A stretch of DNA of 64,000 bases, from positions 7,401,144 through 7,465,143 of the forward strand of contig JAJHZJ010000496.1 of the NCBI GenBank assembly GCA_023548195.1, read 5' to 3'. The notes under the pieces were generated by a model. That model did not search any database. It saw only the letters and a program-made list of their open reading frames with translations, and had not been told where the DNA came from. This stretch comes from Bettongia penicillata ogilbyi. Taxonomy: Eukaryota; Chordata; Mammalia; Diprotodontia; Potoroidae. Position numbers and translations under genes: made by a program. Below are positions 57,540-64,000 of the stretch, piece after piece. Position 1 is the stretch's first letter, and every line of letters starts with the position of its first letter.

Positions 57540-57768
57540 ACCAGGGGTTTTTAACCTATTTTTAGACTGAGTACAGTTTTGGCAGTCTAATGAAGTTTGT
57601 CAGACTCATGCTTGTTAATAACTGAAGGAACTGCTGAATTTCAGTTAGAGGTTAATGAAAATAAACATCTATTTTTCCCCATTCAAGTTCATAGACATCT
57701 GAGATTTATTCACAGTCTTTTTGGGGGATTGTGGACCACACATTAAGAAACTTTGTTGTACTCTTTCC
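57540..57768 (+). mobile_element. Non-autonomous hAT (Charlie/MER-like) DNA transposon
   Basis: Starts CCAGGGGTTTTTAACC and ends with GGACCACACATTAAGAAAC, imperfect inverted ends of the CAGGGGTTCTTAACC type. The interior (TTTGGCAGTCTAATGAAG) fits short hAT-derived elements. The 8-bp target duplication is not clear. Confidence 0.7.
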
Positions 57769-57769
57769 T

Positions 57770-58275
57770 GTAGTTCAGTAACAAGCCTCCCCAAATTTCT
57801 CTCATTTCTTCTTATTTATCATGTCTTATAGTGCCCAATAAGATTACATTCATTAAAATAATTCAACCCAATCAAAAGTTAAAGGGGTTAGGATTCTGCA
57901 ACAAATGAGCTGTTCCTGGCATAGTCAACATTCACACGAGAAGTCACTAAAATAATACACATTGGAATGATATGGATTGAGTTCTGGTTTTAACCCAGAG
58001 ACTGCTACTGAGACTCCCAACCCTTCTAGGTATCACATCACAATAATTCTCTACTTGGGGGCTGGGACAGCCTTAGGCCTCATAATAGGCCAAGGACTAG
58101 GGACCATCCCTCTCTATAAATTTTGATCCAAATCAACTGCTTGAGATTCAGAAAGACCAAGTGCCTTACTGCTGGTCACTTACCTAGTGAATGGTCTTCA
58201 ACGATATTTTAATCCAGGTTTTCCTGACCTCAAATGTGCCACTTTTAAGCTCTATACCATGGAAGGGAGGGGGGA
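57770..58275. other. Unassigned, possible SINE end at 58140-58250
   Basis: AAAGACCAAGTGCCTTACTGC and TTTTAATCCAGGTTTTCCTGACC look like a MAR1/MIR 3' part. Confidence 0.4.
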
Positions 58276-58277
58276 AG

Positions 58278-58291
58278 ATAAAGAGAGAGAC

Positions 58292-58357
<66 letters not shown>

Positions 58358-58390
58358 AGAGAGAGAGAGAGAGACTGAGAGAGAGAGAGT
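58278..58390. repeat. (GA)n microsatellite
   Basis: About 110 bp of GAGA with CA and GGGA interruptions. Long frames on both strands here (for example 58187-58517) are artefacts of the array. Confidence 0.96.
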
Positions 58391-58394
58391 TGGA

Positions 58395-58750
58395 AAATGG
58401 ATTGGTTTATTTTCATTAACCTTCTACCTCCCTTATTGGTGTGACTTTTCCCCTTTGAGGTATCCCCATCATCCCATCTCAATGCCCCCAAATCTGCTCA
58501 TGCTATGCCTTTCGTAGTTAAGGTCACTTGCAGATATTACCCTCAATCCAGATCTTTTTTTTTTTCCTATTCTCCCCTACCCCATTAAAATTACTTGTGT
58601 TCTATTCTCTTACTGATCATTTTGTATAATTAGATGTTATTAGTTTAGAATTTTCATGTTAGTGGATTTTACTGGCTTAAGATAGAATCCTTCACAAGTA
58701 ACATCTGCATTGTAACAGCATCCCTAACCCAAAGGAATAATGCAAATACA
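58395..58750. other. Unassigned sequence
   Basis: Nothing recognised. Confidence 0.4.
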
Positions 58751-58754
58751 GCTG

Positions 58755-58900
58755 CGTATAGTGGAGAGTGCTGATCTTGGAATGCTGAGATATCTTCATT
58801 TGCATCCTGACTCTGATAACCAATCAGGATGTGACATTTAGAAAGGCATTTTAACTTATTTGAACCTCAGTTTCCTCATTTGTAAAATTACAGAAGTTTT
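58755..58900 (+). mobile_element. MIR-related SINE (WSINE-like)
   Basis: GTGGAGAGTGCTGATCTTGG, ATTTGCATCCTGACTCTG, TGAACCTCAGTTTCCTCATTTG. Confidence 0.75.
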
Positions 58901-58904
58901 GAGT

Positions 58905-59850
58905 TGCAAATGTCCTCAGCAGTCTTCCATTCCAACTCATACTTGAGAAAGGATGCTGCTACAATACACCTGATAAATTGTATTGTAAGGCTCTTTTTGA
59001 AGGTTCTAATGATGGGGGAACACAGCATCTCTCTCCCAGAAAAGATAATTAGACTTTACACACTTTGTTAGAACATTTATCCTGATATCCAACCTAAATT
59101 TCCTTCATTTTAACTTCTATCCATTACTCCTGATTATACACTCTGGCACCAAGTAGAAGATACCTAATCTCTTCCACACAATAGTCCTTCAAATACTTGA
59201 GAACAGTTATTGGCTAATCCAGCCCACACCCTGCCCTGAGTCTCTTTTTGTGTGGACAAAATACCTCTTGTTTTTTTCAATAAATCCTCATATAACATAT
59301 ACTTCAGATCTCAAGGCATCCTTTTTGTTCTTTGAATGTGTTTCAGTTATCAATGCCCTGTGGCATCCAATATAGAACACAATAGTCTAGTCCAAATATG
59401 CCCTGATCAAGGTAGAGGACAGTAAGAGAATTATTTTTGAAATGTTGTGTTGAGATAATCATCCTCTAAATCCCCTCCAGACCCCTTATAAGAAAAGCAT
59501 TGTCAAACTATGGCAGCCTCTCAGATCTTGTACTAGTTCAGGTGATTTTGAGAATCCAAGTATAAGACCTTACATTATCCCTATTGAATTTCATCTTAGA
59601 TTCAACTCAATATCCCAACTTTTCTACATGTTCTAGAGCCTATCTTTGTCACCCAGTGTGTTAGCTGTCACTCCCAGCTTTGTGTTATGTACAGATCTGA
59701 TAGGTATGTTGCATGGACCTTTACCCAATTCAATGATCAAATGAATATTAAACAGCCCAGGGCCAGGCACAGTTTCTTGGGAGCACTCCATTGTCAAGCT
59801 CCCTCCACAGTGACACTGAGTCAGACAAGGTGGAAAGAAGGGTGTCTGAG
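58905..59850 (-). mobile_element. L3/CR1-type LINE, antisense, long copy
   Basis: ATCCAACCTAAATTTCCTTC, TCCAAATATGCCCTGATCAAGG, TTGAATTTCATCTTAGATTC, AACAGCCCAGGGCCAGGCAC and AGCACTCCATTGTCAAG follow the antisense L3 in order over almost 1 kb. The 115- and 81-codon frames at 59633-59980 are remnants. Confidence 0.88.
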
Positions 59851-59994
59851 GTTTACCTCTTACCCCTTCATATCTAAACCAGCTGACTGGGCATTTCTTT
59901 GGTGGGCAAGAGTAGGAAAGGAAACCAAGTGAGACACACAAAGAAGCACTCTTTACTAGACAAAAACAATATAGAATCAAGTACTGTAATTTAA

Positions 59995-60232
59995 TTCAGT
60001 AATTTTTCAGTTGTGTCATGATCTTATTCAGGGTTTTCTTGTCAAAGATACTAGAGGGGTTTTGCCATTTCCTTCTCCAGCTCATTTTATAGATGAGAAA
60101 ACTGAGGCAAATAGGGTTAAGTGACTTATCTAGGGTCACACAGCTAATAAGTGTCAGAGGTTGGATTTGAATTCAGGTCTTTATGCCTCCAGGCCCAGCA
60201 TTCTAAACACTTTGCCATGTAGCTGCTTCTGA
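59995..60232 (-). mobile_element. tRNA-derived RTE-tailed SINE, antisense
   Basis: TTTGCCATTTCCTTCTCCAGC, TTATAGATGAGAAAACTGAGGC, AGGGTTAAGTGACTTATC and CCATGTAGCTGCTTC. Confidence 0.9.
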
Positions 60233-60359
60233 GAATTATAATAAGCTAATTTATTATTCTGTTGTCAAAACTCCATCTTGGAAAATGTGTTGAATAAATA
60301 TGCATGACATGCATGTACAAGGGCTGCTCCAATTTACAAGGCCCTAGACATCTTAGGTA

Positions 60360-60625
60360 AAAGTTTGAAGCTGGATTTGAACTCAGGTTTTCCTGACTCC
60401 AGGTCCCACTAAAGACCATTATTTCATGGGAACCTTCATAACAACTCTGTGAGATAAGAACTAAAATTTTTATGCTATTTTTTCAAGTGAAAAAATTGAA
60501 TCTTAGGATAAATTAAAAAGCTTGACCAAGGTCACACAAACAAGGGCCTAAAGTGGAGTTTAAAACTAGGGCCTCTTGCTTCCACATCTGATCCTCTCTC
60601 CAGTATACCATGATACCATTACTTA
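60360..60625 (+). mobile_element. SINE fragments, MIR3/MAR1-type
   Basis: TGGATTTGAACTCAGGTTTTCC at 60371, then AACAACTCTGTGAGATAAGAAC, CTTGACCAAGGTCACACAAAC and AGTATACCATGATACCATTA. Confidence 0.7.
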
Positions 60626-60929
60626 TGGAGACTATTACACATGCTTATTCCTTAAAATCAACTTATCATAAGGTTCTTGTGTCTAATTTTTGTACTCTAT
60701 AAGTGTTATTAAAACACCAACTTCAGATGCATTCAATCGTAGTTTGTCATATTTTCTAACGTTTTCCTTTCCCTAAAGAAGTGGGTCTCAACCCATGTTT
60801 GGAAGAGTCAGGAGCCTTCCCTATTTTACAGAGACTTCCAGGAGGACAGCAATTAATGGTGGGACCATTGAGTAAATGAGTGAGAATGGAACCGCTGATC
60901 TGATGACCTCAGCTTGCCTTTGGTTGTCC

Positions 60930-61450
60930 TTCAGCCTAATAGATTTTGTACGTGTATTGAGTTGGGACCAAGTATGTTGAGCAAAAAATTTAATATTTCT
61001 CCTCTCTTAGCTTGATATTATGGCTAATTGCTGTTGGTATCCATCTTATCAATAAAATAAAAATCAAATGTTCTAGCCTCCCTGTGGAATTATGTCACCA
61101 ACAGCATTTGGACATTTATTAATATTATGTCCATCTGCCAGTAAAAAAAAAAGAATCTAAACAGCTAATTATGTGCTTTATATCTGATAGTTTGCATGTA
61201 AATAAAATCAAGGGAAGGCATGACTATGCTACAAATACTGTTTAAAATCATCATCATTGTTCATTATACACATGGTGTATGTCCTCTGCTCTGTAGGGTT
61301 ATTTGAGGGAGCAGGAGAAATGTATAGAAAAGACAGAAATGGGATAATTTTAGGGATTTCCATACTATTCATATGTAAATGAACACTATTTTGAAAAAGG
61401 TTATCCTAGGTGCATTTCTATGTCATGAAAAATGAAGTCAATTTTGTTGT
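60930..61450. other. Candidate conserved non-coding element
   Basis: Repeat-free sequence with ATTATGGCTAATTGCTG (61018-61034), TTATTAATATTATGTCCATC (61116-61135), AACAGCTAATTATGTGC (61159-61175) and CATATGTAAATGAAC (61370-61384). Reads like a developmental enhancer, but conservation is not tested here. Confidence 0.4.
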
Positions 61451-61542
61451 GAAAATAGGAATATTTCACAGGAGCACATGATGAGTTAGAGTGCTGGTCC
61501 CCTCATCTGCTTGTGTCTTTACCTTTAAGGTTACCATCTACC

Positions 61543-61915
61543 TATTCTCTCTCTCCCTCTCCCTCGCTCTCTCTTTCCATAAATAGACATAGTGAAGATT
61601 TGAGATTTATATATACACATACTATATAAGTATAGATATACTTAATATTGTGTACATGGAGATATTGTGTACATAAGTAGACATAAAGAAGATTATATAT
61701 TCATGATTTTATATTATTATAGAATATGAACAATATAAATTTACATTAATACACACATATAATGTATAACAATATATAAGACCTACAATTATTTGTATGT
61801 ATACATATACATATATGTGTGTATATATGTGTGTGCATATACATATACATATGCATATACATCCACATATATACATACACATATACTTATATATGTGTGT
61901 ATATATATATAAATA
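61543..61915. repeat. CT-rich, then TA/TG-rich low-complexity tract
   Basis: CTCTCTCCCTCTCCCTCGCTC at 61547-61567; TATACATATACATATATGTG-type repeats from 61796 to 61915. Confidence 0.9.
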
Positions 61916-61934
61916 AAATCTTCTTTATGTATAT

Positions 61935-62070
61935 TTAGGTGCATATTATCTCCCTTACTAGAATACAAGCTCCTTTAGGTGAGGAACTGTTTTTGCTTTT
62001 CTTTGTTTCCCCAGTACTTAGCACCGTGCATAGACACACTCAAGATTAAATGCTTAGTGATTGCATGCTA
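61935..62070 (+). mobile_element. L2 3' end
   Basis: ACTAGAATACAAGCTCCTTTAGG, GAGGAACTGTTTTTGC and CCCCAGTACTTAGCACCG. Confidence 0.8.
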
Positions 62071-62074
62071 ATGT

Positions 62075-62445
62075 CAGGTACCTGTTTCACAGCAAGGACA
62101 GTCCCTAGATGCCCCCACCTAGTCTCCTGACCATGCTCACTACCATGATCCAGTTGCTTTGTTCTCTCTTCTGGGTTTCTCTTACTACTATTTTCTCTAG
62201 GGGCAATATAGCAATTAACGCATCATTACCTTTAAAGCTATGCTTCCTCTAAGGCCTCTGGTTGTATACATTTGATATCAATAATTCTCTGCCTCAACAG
62301 TAAAGGAAGGTAATTGTGTTTTGCAAGATGAATCTTTTGATGGGGCTTTTAGGCTAATTTCTGGTGATATTTTGGGATACAGTGACTTTCATATCTTGGA
62401 ATATACTCTATGAGGTATCAGTCAACTTCCTGCTTTGTCCCACTG
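62075..62445. other. Unassigned sequence
   Basis: Nothing recognised. Confidence 0.4.
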
Positions 62446-62449
62446 GGTT

Positions 62450-62665
62450 GTAGGATCATAGATGCATAGAGGTAGAAGACACTTTTGATATCATTTTTTC
62501 CAAAATCTTCATTTTACAAATAAGGAAGCACAGGCTCAGAAGGGTTAAATTTTAAACCACTTACACAGCATCATTGCACGAATTGTAGGTGTCACAGGCA
62601 AAGTCGAGCCCAAATCTTCCTCATTTTAAGTTCAGCACACTAACCACTATGAAACACTCTCTCAT
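62450..62665 (+). mobile_element. MAR1-type SINE
   Basis: AGGATCATAGATGCATAGAGG, TTTTACAAATAAGGAAGCAC and CACACTAACCACTATG. Confidence 0.8.
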
Positions 62666-62689
62666 CACCAGTAGGCCCTTTCATTTGCT

Positions 62690-62840
62690 TTTCATTCCAT
62701 GACCTATTACAGAGTACCTATAATGTGCCAGACAATGTTCTAGGTGGTAGGATAAGGTACCATCATATATGAGGTACATTCCTTTTCCTCAGGGAGCATA
62801 CAGTATAGGAAAGGGTGGGGTGAGACAATTACATAAATAG
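62690..62840 (+). mobile_element. SINE-like AAGCACTTACTATGTGCC-type repeat
   Basis: AGAGTACCTATAATGTGCCAG, TTCTAGGTGGTAGGATAAGG and CAGGGAGCATACAGTATAGG. Confidence 0.6.
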
Positions 62841-62978
62841 CTATAGAACAAGATGAGTCTGATAAATGAAAAATGAGTTCTCTTTCTTATCTGAAAATAT
62901 GCATGAAATTCTATGTTTTTGAAGGACTTTCAATATTTTATTGATGACCCTTCAATTTTCCAGATGATTTTATTGGTG

Positions 62979-62981
<3 letters not shown>

Positions 62982-63064
<83 letters not shown>

Positions 63065-63115
63065 GTACACACACATATATATGTATATATATACATATAT
63101 ATATAAAATATGTTT
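62982..63115. repeat. Compound (CT)n(AT)n microsatellite
   Basis: About 21 CT units (62982-63024), about 16 AT units (63025-63056), then TATG/TACA units. Frames on both strands here are artefacts. Confidence 0.97.
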
Positions 63116-63355
63116 GTGTGTGTACATACACACATCCCTTCCCACAACTTTCCAATGAGTCATTCCTCATTAAAAAAAATTGTAGGTAAAAATCAGTTTA
63201 GTGAAACCAAGTAGCACAAAGGTATTTAACAATATAAGCAAATTGTATATCATCAGTCCTTCTCCTTAGCTATAAAGCAAAGAAGTTGTATTTTTCTCAG
63301 CTCTTATCCCAGGCAAAGCTTGCTCGTTATAATTAAAAGACATTTGGTTTCATTT
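63116..63355. other. Unassigned sequence
   Basis: Nothing recognised. Confidence 0.4.
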
Positions 63356-63359
63356 TATT

Positions 63360-63520
63360 TTGTAGTCATTGTAAATATTGTTTTCTTGATTCAGCATCAG
63401 TTCATAAACTTTCCATACTCCTCTTAATTCATCATTTCTTACTCAATAGTGATATTTTGTTATATTAATATACTACAATTTCCTTGGTCTTTCCCCAACT
63501 AATGGTTATCTATGTAAAAT
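63360..63520 (-). mobile_element. L1 3' region, antisense, part 1
   Basis: GATTCAGCATCAGTTCATAAAC, CATCATTTCTTACTCAATAGTG and CCTTGGTCTTTCCCCAAC match antisense marsupial L1 3' UTR. Confidence 0.75.
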
Positions 63521-63625
63521 AAGCAGGAGAAGGAAATGGCAGACTACTGTAGTATCTTTGCCAAGAAAGTCCCAAATGGAGTCATGAAGAGTTGAACACA
63601 GCTAAAAAGATACAACAACAGCAAC
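63521..63625 (+). mobile_element. 5'-truncated RTE-tailed SINE nested in L1
   Basis: CAGGAGAAGGAAATGGCAGAC, AGTATCTTTGCCAAGAAAGTC, AAATGGAGTCATGAAGAGTTG and a tail AGATACAACAACAGCAAC: only the 3' half of the SINE. Confidence 0.9.
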
Positions 63626-64000
63626 TTTATTTCCCGTTGTCTCCAACAACAAAACAAATGTTACTATGAATATTATAGTATATACGGGATTATTCTTTTG
63701 GTCTTCGAACTTCTTGAGGTAGTAGAATTCCTTGATCTGGACATTTTAGACAACATTTTTGCATAATTACAAGTTTCTTTTCAGAACAGTTGAATCTGTT
63801 CACTGCTCCAGTAACAGTGTAGTAGCATGCTTGGCTTTCCATAGTTCATCCAACAGTTATTATTTCTATGTTTCTAATGTATTACAAAAGGAAGTATAAT
63901 TGGAGATGTTTGGGTTTGCATTTTTCTTGTTGTTAAGCATTTGGAACAAATTTCCGTACAGTTGCTGACAGTGGCAACTCTTTTGAAAGTTGTTAATTCA
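63626..64000 (-). mobile_element. L1 3' region, antisense, part 2, runs off the window
   Basis: Resumes the L1 order after the SINE, with decayed text such as CATCCAACAGTTATTATTTC near 63850. Confidence 0.6.

Noticed and set aside
58187..58517. Open frames rich in RE or SL dipeptides
   Set aside because: Translation of a GA microsatellite.
62913..63170. Open frames with SL, IY or RE repeats
   Set aside because: Translation of the compound CT/AT microsatellite.

Overview
The window is 64 kb of mammalian, almost certainly marsupial, nuclear DNA. It is AT-rich, poor in CpG and has no bacterial-style gene packing. The repeats give the lineage: tRNA-derived SINEs with an RTE-type 3' tail, MAR1/MIR-type CORE-SINEs, old L2 and L3/CR1 LINEs, RTE fragments, and marsupial-type L1/HAL1 elements whose 5' end reads GGAGGAGCCAAGATGGC and whose ORF1 protein starts MPRKGKKNK. 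The genus cannot be told from this sequence alone. Repeat family names are from memory of consensus features; no database search was run, and boundaries read by eye are usually good to about 10-30 bases.

Layout. 0-2.3 kb: minus-strand half-L1 (HAL1-like) element, cut by the window edge. 2.3-13 kb: a mosaic of L3/CR1, SINE, RTE and L1 tail fragments. 13-25 kb: more SINEs and L2/L3 pieces around unique TAAT-rich blocks that look like conserved non-coding DNA (best at 21.3-22.1 kb). 25.7-27.2 kb: an older plus-strand HAL1-like copy, then a long GA array. 30.25-31.45 kb: the best host-gene signal, a candidate 3'-terminal exon with splice acceptor, 65 codons, stop, about 1 kb of 3' UTR and AATAAA. 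33.6-35.5 kb: a direct pair of about 230-bp repeats of unknown kind. 37.6-38.3 kb: a perfect 58-bp tandem duplication beside a conserved-looking block. 40.7-48 kb: nested transposons. An L3 is broken by other insertions, and an old L1 is interrupted by a HAL1 with target-site duplications and an almost open ORF1, and by a full-length 7SL RNA retropseudogene. 51.2 kb: a candidate internal exon. 52.4-54.3 kb: an L2 split by a 0.94-kb element with arms of about 310 bp in inverted orientation. 54-64 kb: SINEs, L3, microsatellites, two more conserved-looking blocks (57.0-57.5 and 60.9-61.5 kb) and an antisense L1 tail at the right edge.

No complete host gene, functional RNA gene, CRISPR array, or recognisable retroviral gag, pol or env was found. 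The coding content is fragments of retrotransposon ORF1 plus two candidate host exons on the plus strand, neither of which I can assign to a named gene. The general picture is an intron or intergenic, gene-poor region with possible regulatory elements and several generations of L1-driven insertion.
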